A stretch of 43,640 nucleotides of DNA from Sulfurovum sp. (GTDB lineage: Bacteria > Campylobacterota > Campylobacteria > Campylobacterales > Sulfurovaceae), in assembly GCA_027082955.1 (NCBI GenBank), contig JALWTA010000035.1, positions 1 through 43,640 of the forward strand, given 5' to 3'. This document shows, piece after piece, positions 16,549 through 23,276 of this stretch; position 1 is the first letter of the stretch, and every line of letters begins with the position of its first letter. The translations under genes and the position numbers were made by a program. The notes beneath the pieces are model-generated. The model did not search any database, had not been told where the DNA came from, and saw nothing but the letters and a program-made list of their open reading frames with translations.

Positions 16549-16597
16549 TTTTTCTCCTTTTCTGTGTAATGGTACGAAAAACCCGTACCATTCGTTC

Positions 16598-18043
16598 TTA
16601 TGCGGCTTGTGCCGCTTTTGCCTCTTTGCCGATGGTCAGAAGATCCCATACCAGATAGACGAATCCGATAAAGGTGATCACTCCCATGATGGTTCTCCAA
16701 ATCTGCGCCTGAACATACCACGGCAGGTTCTGTGCGACAAAGAAGGCATCCCATCCGGCACCCAGTTCCGCCCTTTCAACCAATACCTGCTCATATCCAG
16801 CAATGGTCAGCGCAATAGTCATACCGACCACACCAAATGTAATGAGGACGATCGCCATTTTCGACTTAAAGGTCGATTTCATACGTTCAACACCGTATGC
16901 ACCCTGTACACCAAGGTACATCATCCCAACCAAAATCGTTGCATAGGCACCAAAGAATGCCAGGTGACCGTGTGCTGCAGTAAACTGTGTACCATGCGTA
17001 TAGATATTCACCTGTGGCAAGGTATGGAAGAACCCCCAGATACCAGCCCCAAGGAAGTTTCCAAATGCATTGGTGACAATCCATGCCATCGCAGGACCGT
17101 TTTTGACCACATTGCCCGGCTTGCCTTCGGCTTTTGCCATTCCCTGCTCTTTTCCCCAGTCATAGAGGACGTGCACGAACATCGCTACCAATGGTACCGG
17201 TTCAAGTGCGGAGAATAGCGCACCGATCTCCCACCAGTACTCAGGTGTACCGATCCAGAAATAATGGTGGCCAAGCCCCAGAATACCTGAGCCAAAGAGC
17301 ATCAAAACTTCAATCCAGAGCCACATCTCTACAATCTCACGCTTCGCGTTGATGATTTTGACAAGTCCGTATGCCGCCAACGCACCAACGAATACTTCCC
17401 AAGTCGCTTCAACCCAGAGGTGAATGACCCACCACCACCAGTACTGATCCATAGAGATATTGTCCGTAAAGAACATCCCTGCCAAGTAAAGACCTGCAAG
17501 CGCAAGCAGGTCGGCTACTAGTACGGTCAGGATGCCTGTCTTTCTCCCTTTCATAAAGGTTGCAAAGACATTCCAGTAGAAGATAAGTACGACTACCACG
17601 ATACCGATATCAGCCCATCTTGGTGCTTCGATATACTCTCTACCTTCGTTGATTAGCCAAATAGTCGACTCTTTACCTGGCCCTACCTGAATAAAAATAA
17701 AAACCAGAACAACCACGGTTACCGCCGCTGTCAGTACCCAGAAAGCAAGCTTGCCAAGCCCTATGCCAACTGTTTCAACCCCTGTTTCATCAGGCAGAAG
17801 ATAATAGACCGAACCGATCATCGCATAGAGCATCCACACAACAAGTGCATTGATGTGTACCATTCTGGCGACGTTAAAATCAAACACTTCGAACAAGAAG
17901 TTCGGAGCCAGAAACTGGATCGCTGCAATGAGCCCCATGAGAAGCTGTGCACCAAAGAGGATAATCGCTACCCTGAAGTACATCATTGCCAGTTTTTTCG
18001 ACTCACTGCCCGCAAATTCATTTGTTTTTATACTAGTGAGCAT
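16598..18043 (-). CDS. norB: Nitric oxide reductase large subunit (cNOR)
   Basis: 481 residues, 12 membrane segments. Heme-copper oxidase-type ligands are visible: MVHINAL for low-spin heme, HLWVEATWEVF (with the NorB-specific Glu), LGHHYFWIG, and AHGHLAFFGA. The HLWVE motif marks a cytochrome-c-dependent NO reductase rather than an oxidase. It reduces 2 NO to N2O in the membrane with NorC as electron entry. The start chosen is ATG 18043, which has GGAGG eight bases upstream and overlaps the norC stop by 11 nt; the frame continues to 18070 inside norC. Confidence 0.93.
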   Translation of the reverse strand: MLTSIKTNEFAGSESKKLAMMYFRVAIILFGAQLLMGLIAAIQFLAPNFLFEVFDFNVARMVHINALVVWMLYAMIGSVYYLLPDETGVETVGIGLGKLAFWVLTAAVTVVVLVFIFIQVGPGKESTIWLINEGREYIEAPRWADIGIVVVVLIFYWNVFATFMKGRKTGILTVLVADLLALAGLYLAGMFFTDNISMDQYWWWWVIHLWVEATWEVFVGALAAYGLVKIINAKREIVEMWLWIEVLMLFGSGILGLGHHYFWIGTPEYWWEIGALFSALEPVPLVAMFVHVLYDWGKEQGMAKAEGKPGNVVKNGPAMAWIVTNAFGNFLGAGIWGFFHTLPQVNIYTHGTQFTAAHGHLAFFGAYATILVGMMYLGVQGAYGVERMKSTFKSKMAIVLITFGVVGMTIALTIAGYEQVLVERAELGAGWDAFFVAQNLPWYVQAQIWRTIMGVITFIGFVYLVWDLLTIGKEAKAAQAA

Positions 18044-18725
18044 TGGTGCCTCCTGTTTTGAATTGTTCAACTGTTTTCGAGAAGTTTCTCGGGAAACCGT
18101 TGGTATCGATGCTGCTCATATGTTTGAGGAAAGCAACCACACCTTTGGCCTCTTGGGCTGTAATACCGAGATTTGGCATCATACGTGCATGTGTCGGGTA
18201 CTGTGAAGGGTTCTGAAGGAACTTTGCCATCGCCTCTTCTGTTGTACCCGTATTAGTCATCGCCTGCATAGGTCCGCCCTTTTGCCATGCCGGATCGAGC
18301 CATGCTTTGGTCAGATCCGGTGCATAGTAGGCACCGTTGCCAAGCAGTGTATGACAGTTCATACAGTTTTTTGCCTGTACCGTCAGCTTTCCAAGGTGCA
18401 GCAGTGCCGCAGCCTCTTTGGGACTCCACTCTTTACCGAAGAAAGGCTCTTTTGCACCGATCACCGGCACCTCATGCCCTCTTGTTTTACTCATTTTATA
18501 ATCGATATGGTAATTGATCACCGTAGGCGCAGGAACCCTGTTGATCTCTTTTCCTTCTGCTACGGCCTTTTGCAGATCCGCATCTGTCCCCATCGAGATC
18601 TGTCCCATCGTATCAAATGTCAGCCAGATCAGCAAAATGACCGCAAAACCGGTCACCCATGCTGCTGAACGCCGCCAGAACGAAATGCTGGTCCAAACCG
18701 ATAGATTTTCATTTTCGTTAGCCAT
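18033..18725 (-). CDS. norC: Nitric oxide reductase cytochrome c subunit
   Basis: 230 residues. N-terminal membrane anchor (about 22-38), a periplasmic linker of some 80 residues, then a cytochrome c domain with C121MNC124H125 and downstream RMMPNLGIT as Met-ligand region. Longer than typical NorC (about 150) because of the extended linker and C-terminal tail. It passes electrons to NorB. The 3' end overlaps norB. Precursor gene on the same strand starts 46 nt upstream. Confidence 0.92.
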   Translation of the reverse strand: MANENENLSVWTSISFWRRSAAWVTGFAVILLIWLTFDTMGQISMGTDADLQKAVAEGKEINRVPAPTVINYHIDYKMSKTRGHEVPVIGAKEPFFGKEWSPKEAAALLHLGKLTVQAKNCMNCHTLLGNGAYYAPDLTKAWLDPAWQKGGPMQAMTNTGTTEEAMAKFLQNPSQYPTHARMMPNLGITAQEAKGVVAFLKHMSSIDTNGFPRNFSKTVEQFKTGGTNAH

Positions 18726-18770
18726 GACTCCTCCTTTTCTTTATCCTTGTTTATTCACGCTTGAGCGCAC

Positions 18771-19124
18771 CTATTGCTTCCTGCCCTGTACTTCTTCCTC
18801 CACATCCTCGTATCTCTTGTCTGCCGATGTGATCAGATAGAAGTAGAGATGCGGGATGAAGAGGTATGCTACCATTGTCACCATCAACACTTTTGTCGTG
18901 AAGTGGTTACTCTGGATCAACACTGAAAAATCATACAGGAAATATGTCTGTAATGCCCAAAACAGATACCCCACAGGCATCCAGCGTCTGGAAAAGTATC
19001 CCATCTTCGCGAGGGTGATGATGGCAGCATACCCTACTCCAAAAACGAGTACAAGCGTCGATTCTATGAAAATGGGCAGAAACTGATCCGGTGCCAAAGT
19101 GGGCCATACGATCAACGTATCCAT
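18771..19124 (-). CDS. Uncharacterised membrane protein heading the nor-nir operon
   Basis: 117 residues with about three membrane segments (near 21-42, 53-72 and 81-100) and an acidic, charged C-terminal tail. The start is ATG 19124, preceded by CAGGAG; the longer frame to 19205 would run through the promoter. It is the first gene after the FNR-type boxes and is followed by norC, norB, the 51-residue gene and nirS. I do not recognise the family. Position makes it a candidate assembly or accessory factor of denitrification (inference). Confidence 0.7.
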   Translation of the reverse strand: MDTLIVWPTLAPDQFLPIFIESTLVLVFGVGYAAIITLAKMGYFSRRWMPVGYLFWALQTYFLYDFSVLIQSNHFTTKVLMVTMVAYLFIPHLYFYLITSADKRYEDVEEEVQGRKQ

Positions 19125-19185
19125 TGTGAACTCCTGTGATGTATCTATTTTCTGCAAGGGATAAAGATCCTTCGAGCATAGAAGT

Positions 19186-19191
19186 ATTATG
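19186..19191 (-). promoter_or_regulatory. -10 box of the nor-nir operon
   Basis: CATAAT on the minus strand. A start point 7 nt downstream (about 19179) puts the FNR-type box at 19214-19227 exactly at -41.5, the class II activator position. The leader to ATG 19124 would be about 55 nt. Confidence 0.5.
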
Positions 19192-19213
19192 GCAGTTTCA
19201 CACAATATTCGTA

Positions 19214-19227
19214 TTGACCTGTATCAA
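19214..19227 (-). promoter_or_regulatory. FNR/CRP-type box of the nor-nir operon (proximal)
   Basis: TTGACCTGTATCAA, close to the FNR consensus TTGAT-N4-ATCAA. Centre 19220.5. An FNR/DNR/NNR-type regulator would fit the NO reductase and nitrite reductase genes downstream; which one is not visible here. Confidence 0.65.
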
Positions 19228-19251
19228 GAAAAAGATGAAAGAAAAATAAAA

Positions 19252-19265
19252 TTGATACTTATCAT
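19252..19265 (-). promoter_or_regulatory. Second FNR/CRP-type box upstream of the nor-nir operon
   Basis: TTGATACTTATCAT matches nine of the ten fixed positions of TTGAT-N4-ATCAA. Its centre is 38 bp from the proximal box, about -79.5 from the inferred start point. It could serve as an additional activator site or a repressor site. Confidence 0.5.
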
Positions 19266-19294
19266 AATAATTAGTGATAAAATGGGGTTGCTAT

Positions 19295-19660
19295 CTATTT
19301 AACAATGCACCTTGCAAGAAAAAAAGGACGCTCGAAATAGGGAGAGACAAAATTGTTATTCTCAATACGCCATGCTCTTGATTTTTGTACCTCGACCACC
19401 TGTGAAGCTTTTCTGAGCATTCGGCTTTCACACAAAACGGGCTTACCTTCCTCAAATGCTTTGGCAACCTCTGCCATACGCTTTGTCGTAACCCAATAGT
19501 GCGCACCTATCAAAACAGCAAGTACTAGTGTCACAGAGGAAAGTCCTTTTTTGACCGTTCCTTTTGCCATAAAGGGTCGTGTCGTTACAAAAAGAGTAAT
19601 AAGCAGTATTACCCCTGCAAGGATCAGATAAGCACCCTCAAGCAAAAAAAACGTATGCAT
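19295..19660 (-). CDS. Uncharacterised two-helix membrane protein under FNR-type control
   Basis: 121 residues. Two membrane helices (about 7-26 and 42-57) are followed by a roughly 65-residue soluble tail with a patterned sequence: VLCESRMLRKASQ, VVEVQKSRAWRI, then FVSPYFERPFFLARCI. Two Cys occur (in LCES and ARCI). AAGGGAG precedes the ATG. It is transcribed divergently from the gene at 19784 and the two share an FNR-type box. It lies upstream of, and in line with, the nor-nir operon. No family recognised. Confidence 0.7.
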   Translation of the reverse strand: MHTFFLLEGAYLILAGVILLITLFVTTRPFMAKGTVKKGLSSVTLVLAVLIGAHYWVTTKRMAEVAKAFEEGKPVLCESRMLRKASQVVEVQKSRAWRIENNNFVSPYFERPFFLARCIVK

Positions 19661-19694
19661 CGCTTACTCCCTTAGACTATATGGTGATGAAAAT

Positions 19695-19764
19695 AGTGTA
19701 ACATACTTTCTGCGTCGCTGTATTGACATGCATCAAGCAAAATAGAGACAAAACATTCTATACT
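19695..19764. promoter_or_regulatory. Divergent promoter pair sharing one FNR/CRP-type box
   Basis: The box TTGACATGCATCAA occupies 19723-19736 (centre 19729.5). To the right, plus-strand TATACT (19759-19764) implies a start at about 19771. To the left, minus-strand TACACT (19695-19700) implies a start at about 19688. Both start points are 41.5 bp from the box centre, so one regulator dimer could activate both directions. Confidence 0.6.
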
Positions 19765-19783
19765 TCTCTAAAAAAGAAATACC

Positions 19784-20173
19784 ATGCAAAAATTTTCAAA
19801 ATACCTGCCTTTCGCATTCTTTCTTCTCTTCCTGATGCTGGGACTGAGTACCTTTTTCCTCAGCAAACCAACGGCTAAAAATGCACGTGTCTACCAAGCC
19901 GTGCGTCACTACAGCCCATACTATCTTGAAAAACGTTTCGGCGGTCTTGAAATACGCAGCAAAAGCGATCCAGAATTCAAAGAAAAACCAGACAACATGC
20001 ATGTATTCAAAGTGTTCGAACACCTCGAATACATCTGGGGACAAAAGCATCTGAGTCTTGAGGGCATGACACTGCTTATCAAAGATGACAACGGCACTCT
20101 GCAACAAAAGCTTCCGCTTAAAGAGAAAAAAGAGCTTGAATTCGTAGAGCGCTACTATGGGGTCAAACCGTGA
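19784..20173 (+). CDS. Uncharacterised membrane-anchored protein, divergent to the nor region
   Basis: 129 residues. One N-terminal membrane anchor (about 9-27) and a charged extracytoplasmic domain with VYQAVRHYSPYYLEKRFGGLEI, then KVFEHLEYIWGQKHL. No cysteines or heme motif. The inferred leader is only about 13 nt. The TGA stop overlaps the GTG start of the next gene. The Tyr/Arg/Lys-rich pattern does not match any family I can name. Control by the shared FNR-type box suggests a role in anaerobic or NO metabolism. Confidence 0.68.
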   Translation: MQKFSKYLPFAFFLLFLMLGLSTFFLSKPTAKNARVYQAVRHYSPYYLEKRFGGLEIRSKSDPEFKEKPDNMHVFKVFEHLEYIWGQKHLSLEGMTLLIKDDNGTLQQKLPLKEKKELEFVERYYGVKP

Positions 20174-20358
20174 TCAATCTTGTACTCACCCTTGTTTTCA
20201 GCATCGTTATGCTGGTATTCATGGCATTTCCTGCCATGAAGATCGTTGAATGGATCGAACGTAAAATTGATGTGCCTAAAAGATGGCATAATGTACTGCT
20301 TATCGGTATGGTTATCCTCCTCTCTTTGCTGGTCGGCATCTTCCTCAAATTTGCATGA
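20170..20358 (+). CDS. Small two-helix membrane protein coupled to the upstream gene
   Basis: 62 residues with two membrane helices (about 2-24 and 42-61) joined by a basic loop (WIERKIDVPKRWH). The start is GTG 20170, overlapping the upstream TGA (GTGA), so translation is coupled. It belongs to the two-gene unit driven by the FNR-type box at 19723. No family recognised. Confidence 0.65.
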   Translation: MINLVLTLVFSIVMLVFMAFPAMKIVEWIERKIDVPKRWHNVLLIGMVILLSLLVGIFLKFA

Positions 20359-20450
20359 TAACCGCCTATTAACCACAATTTCGATAAAATATCCCATTAA
20401 TTTTCAACTGCATGAATATATTTTCAGGCAGTTTTTTGGAGCAGCATACA

Positions 20451-21365
20451 ATGAATGAAGCAAACTACATCTGGATGGACGGCACACTAGTACCATGGGC
20501 AGAAGCAAAAGTACATATTCTTACCCACACACTGCATTACGGCAATGCCGTATTTGAAGGTACCAGAGCCTATCAAACAGAAGAGGGTCTGGCAATTTTC
20601 AGACTGGAAGATCACTGCAAACGGCTCTACAATTCAGCCAAAATCGTTGCTATCAAACCCAATATGCCTTACGAAGAGGTAAAACAGGCACACATTGATT
20701 TGCTCAAAGCAAACAACTTTTCAGGTAATGTCTATATCAGACCCCTGATCTATCTTGGTTATGGGCAGATGGGCATCTACCATAAGAATGTACCGGTCAA
20801 TACCAGTATCGCAGCATGGGAATGGGGTGCCTACCTTGGCAAGGACGGTCTTGAAAAAGGTATTTCCGTCTGTACCTCCTCTATCACAAGAAATCCCAAC
20901 CGTTCCACATTCGGAAAGGCAAAAGCTGCAGCCAACTACCTCAATTCCCAAATGGCAAAATATGAAGCTATCGAAAATGGTTTTGACGAAGCACTGATGC
21001 TGGATGAGAACGGATTTATCGCTGAAGGTACCGGAGAGTGTATCTTTATTGTTCGCAACGGGAAACTCATTTCCCCGCCAAATGACAATTCACTCGAATC
21101 AATCACTCAGTCAACCATTCTCGAACTTGCGCAAGATAAAGGTTTCGAGATCGAACGGCGCAATATTACACGTGATGAAATCTACATTTGCGATGAATGC
21201 TTCCTTACAGGAACCGCTGCAGAAGTCACTCCGGTACGTGCATTTGATCATCGCATTATCGGAGAGGGCAAACGAGGCCCCATCACCGAAATCTTGCAAA
21301 ATGCCTATTTTGACGTTGTTTTCGGTCGTAATGAGCAGTACAAACACTATCTTACCTACATATAA
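20451..21365 (+). CDS. ilvE: Branched-chain amino acid aminotransferase
   Basis: 304 residues, class IV PLP aminotransferase. The N-terminal YIWMDGTLVPWAEAKVHILTHTLHYG and VFEGTRAY are characteristic. RSTFGKAKAAANYLNSQMAK contains the PLP-lysine region, and EALMLDENGFIAEGTGECIF, STILEL and TGTAAEVTPV complete the fold. It catalyses the last step of Ile, Leu and Val synthesis in the cytoplasm. ATG 20451 is chosen because GGAG lies 11 nt upstream and the protein begins as in relatives; the frame extends back to 20412. The SPFH gene follows after 12 nt. Confidence 0.93.
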   Translation: MNEANYIWMDGTLVPWAEAKVHILTHTLHYGNAVFEGTRAYQTEEGLAIFRLEDHCKRLYNSAKIVAIKPNMPYEEVKQAHIDLLKANNFSGNVYIRPLIYLGYGQMGIYHKNVPVNTSIAAWEWGAYLGKDGLEKGISVCTSSITRNPNRSTFGKAKAAANYLNSQMAKYEAIENGFDEALMLDENGFIAEGTGECIFIVRNGKLISPPNDNSLESITQSTILELAQDKGFEIERRNITRDEIYICDECFLTGTAAEVTPVRAFDHRIIGEGKRGPITEILQNAYFDVVFGRNEQYKHYLTYI

Positions 21366-21377
21366 GGAACACTATCT

Positions 21378-22472
21378 ATGCCAGCAGACATGAACGACTA
21401 TTTCAAGAAAAAAAGACCCAACAGCAACCAAAACCCCTCAGGAGGGAACAACAACAATCAGTCTTTCAACAATCCGCTGAACAATATGGGAGGGAGCAAA
21501 GCTCCTATGATCTTTGTGCTCATCGCACTTGTTTTCGGGCTTATCGTACTTAAACCCTTTACCATCATCAACTCTGGTGAAGTCGGTATCAAGATCAATA
21601 CCGGCAAATTTGAAGAGAAACCTCTCCAGCCCGGTCTGCACTTTTTTATCCCGATCCTGCAAAAGATCGTTCCGGTCAATACCCGCGTACGAATGATCAC
21701 CTACTCCAATGAGAACAAGCAGGTACTCAGTGACGGCTACAGCCGCTACGAAGGTGGTCTTCGCCGCAACCCTGCCATTCGTGTCATGGACAGCAGAGGA
21801 CTGGATGTCGACATCGACCTTGCCGTACAATATAACCTCAGACCAGAGAGTGCACCTAAAACCATCGCAACCTGGGGTACTGCATGGGAAGACAAGATCA
21901 TCAACACCAAAGTAAGAGAGATAGTCCGTGATGTCATCGGTAAATATGCCGCAGAGAATCTGCCGCAAAAACGTACCGAGATCGCCAAAGAGATCCAGGA
22001 GCGCGTACGTAAAAAGGTTGAATCCATCCCTGGAAGCCCTGTCGATCTTGACTCTGTGGAACTTAGAAACATCCAACTGCCGCCAAAGATCAAAGCCAAG
22101 ATCGAAGAACTTCAGGCAGAGAAACAAAACGTTATGATCGCAGAGCAGCAAAAAGACAGAGCCAAACGTGAAGCAGAGCGCAAAGCAGAGATTGCACGCG
22201 GTGAAGCCCAGAAACGTCGTATCGAAGCAGAAGGTCAGGCAGATCAAATCCGCATTGAGGCTCAGGCTCAGGCAAAAGCCAACCAGATCATTGCCCAGTC
22301 ACTGACAGACAAACTGCTTCAGATGGAGCAGATCCATACACAAGGCAAGTTCAATGAGGCACTCAAAGTCAACAAAGATGCCCAGATCTTCCTCACCCCC
22401 GGCGGTGCGGTACCAAACATCTGGGTTGATGCCAAAGGTAAAGAACAAAAAGCCGTCTCGGCGCAACAATAA
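21378..22472 (+). CDS. SPFH/prohibitin-family membrane protein
   Basis: 364 residues. An Asn/Gly-rich N-terminus (about 10-40) precedes one membrane helix (about 43-64), then the PHB/SPFH domain (NSGEVGIKINTGKFEEKPLQPGLHFFIPILQ) and a long helical, charged coiled coil (about 235-310, Glu/Ala/Lys rich). Related to HflK/HflC and stomatin-type scaffolds that form membrane rings and modulate FtsH-type proteolysis. ATAAGGAAC precedes the ATG; the ilvE stop is 12 nt away. The exact partner cannot be told from sequence. Confidence 0.85.
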   Translation: MPADMNDYFKKKRPNSNQNPSGGNNNNQSFNNPLNNMGGSKAPMIFVLIALVFGLIVLKPFTIINSGEVGIKINTGKFEEKPLQPGLHFFIPILQKIVPVNTRVRMITYSNENKQVLSDGYSRYEGGLRRNPAIRVMDSRGLDVDIDLAVQYNLRPESAPKTIATWGTAWEDKIINTKVREIVRDVIGKYAAENLPQKRTEIAKEIQERVRKKVESIPGSPVDLDSVELRNIQLPPKIKAKIEELQAEKQNVMIAEQQKDRAKREAERKAEIARGEAQKRRIEAEGQADQIRIEAQAQAKANQIIAQSLTDKLLQMEQIHTQGKFNEALKVNKDAQIFLTPGGAVPNIWVDAKGKEQKAVSAQQ

Positions 22473-22475
22473 ATC

Positions 22476-22503
22476 AGTGAAGAGTGAAGAGTGAAGAGTG
22501 AAG
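22476..22503. repeat. Heptamer tandem array (AGTGAAG)4
   Basis: Four perfect copies of AGTGAAG beginning three bases after the SPFH stop codon. The same array, same orientation and copy number, occurs at 24659-24686. It is paired with the array at 22542-22569. Confidence 0.9.
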
Positions 22504-22514
22504 AGTTTCGGTAT

Positions 22515-22533
22515 GCTTTTCCAGCGGAAAAGC
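22515..22533 (+). other. Hairpin in the spacer between two heptamer arrays
   Basis: GCTTTTCC (22515-22522) and GGAAAAGC (22526-22533) form a perfect 8-bp stem around AGC. It occupies the spacer between the two 7-bp arrays. It might also end the SPFH transcript, but no strong T-tract follows. Confidence 0.6.
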
Positions 22534-22541
22534 TACTGTTT

Positions 22542-22569
22542 CTGAACACTGAACGCTGAACGCTGAACG
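22542..22569. repeat. Heptamer tandem array (CTGAACR)4
   Basis: CTGAACA followed by three CTGAACG units, ending two bases before the hisIE ribosome-site hairpin. Partner of the AGTGAAG array in the same gap. Confidence 0.9.
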
Positions 22570-22571
22570 CT

Positions 22572-22592
22572 GATAATTTCGGAGAAATTATC
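22572..22592 (+). promoter_or_regulatory. Hairpin enclosing the hisIE ribosome-binding site
   Basis: GATAATTTC (22572-22580) is perfectly complementary to GAAATTATC (22584-22592) around the loop GGA. The Shine-Dalgarno GGAG is thus in the loop and first pair, and the 3' arm abuts the ATG at 22593. A stable form would occlude initiation; the AT-rich stem could open with temperature or with a ligand. Confidence 0.6.
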
Positions 22593-23261
22593 ATGACCAT
22601 AGACTGGAACCAAACCCCCCTCATCCCCGCCATCGCACAGGATGCCGACACCAACGAAGTACTCATGCTCGCCTATATGAACAAAAAGGCGTATGAGCTT
22701 ACCCTCTCCACCGGTTACGCCCACTACTTCAGCCGTTCCAAACAGCGCATCTGGAAAAAGGGCGAGAGTTCGGGGCATACGCAGGAAGTTAAAGATGTTC
22801 TGCTTGACTGTGATGCCGATACTGTGATACTTAAAATCAAACAGAACGGTGTTGCCTGCCATACGGGACGCAAAAGCTGCTTCTTTACCTCTGTGATGCA
22901 AAATAAGGTCATCCTCGACAAAGAGGTCGATACCGATGCTATCTATGGTGTGGTCGATACCCTTTACCACACTATTTTAGAGCGCAAAAATGCCCCGGCA
23001 GAGCAGAAGTCATGGACCAAAAAACTGCTTGACAATAAAACGTTGATGCTCAGCAAAATCACCGAAGAGGCACAGGAAGTCGTCGATGCCATCGACCACG
23101 AAAGTGATGAACAGGTCATCTACGAGTCTGCCGACCTGCTCTACCATACCCTTGTAGGACTGGGATATCGCAACATCTCTCCAGACAGGGTCAAACAGGA
23201 ACTGGCACGCAGATTTGGTATGAGTGGGATAGAAGAGAAAGAGAACAGAAAGAAATCGTAG
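22593..23261 (+). CDS. hisIE: Bifunctional phosphoribosyl-AMP cyclohydrolase / phosphoribosyl-ATP pyrophosphatase
   Basis: 222 residues. The N-terminal HisI domain (about 1-115) has EVLMLAYMNKKAYELT, WKKGESSGHTQEV, the zinc-site DCDADTV and NGVACHTGRKSCF. The C-terminal HisE domain (about 118-210) has KITEEAQEVVDA and YESADLLYHTLVGL. It catalyses steps 2 and 3 of histidine synthesis. GGAG lies about 9 nt before the ATG inside a perfect hairpin. The stop is five bases from the convergent purF stop. Confidence 0.93.
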   Translation: MTIDWNQTPLIPAIAQDADTNEVLMLAYMNKKAYELTLSTGYAHYFSRSKQRIWKKGESSGHTQEVKDVLLDCDADTVILKIKQNGVACHTGRKSCFFTSVMQNKVILDKEVDTDAIYGVVDTLYHTILERKNAPAEQKSWTKKLLDNKTLMLSKITEEAQEVVDAIDHESDEQVIYESADLLYHTLVGLGYRNISPDRVKQELARRFGMSGIEEKENRKKS

Positions 23262-23276
23262 GGTGCTTAACACCCT
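23260..23276. terminator. Palindrome shared by the convergent hisIE and purF 3' ends
   Basis: AGGGTG-CTTAA-CACCCT spans both stop codons, so each gene ends in one arm. It resembles half of the REP-like motif at 228. No T-tract on either side, so termination is possible but not certain. Confidence 0.4.
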
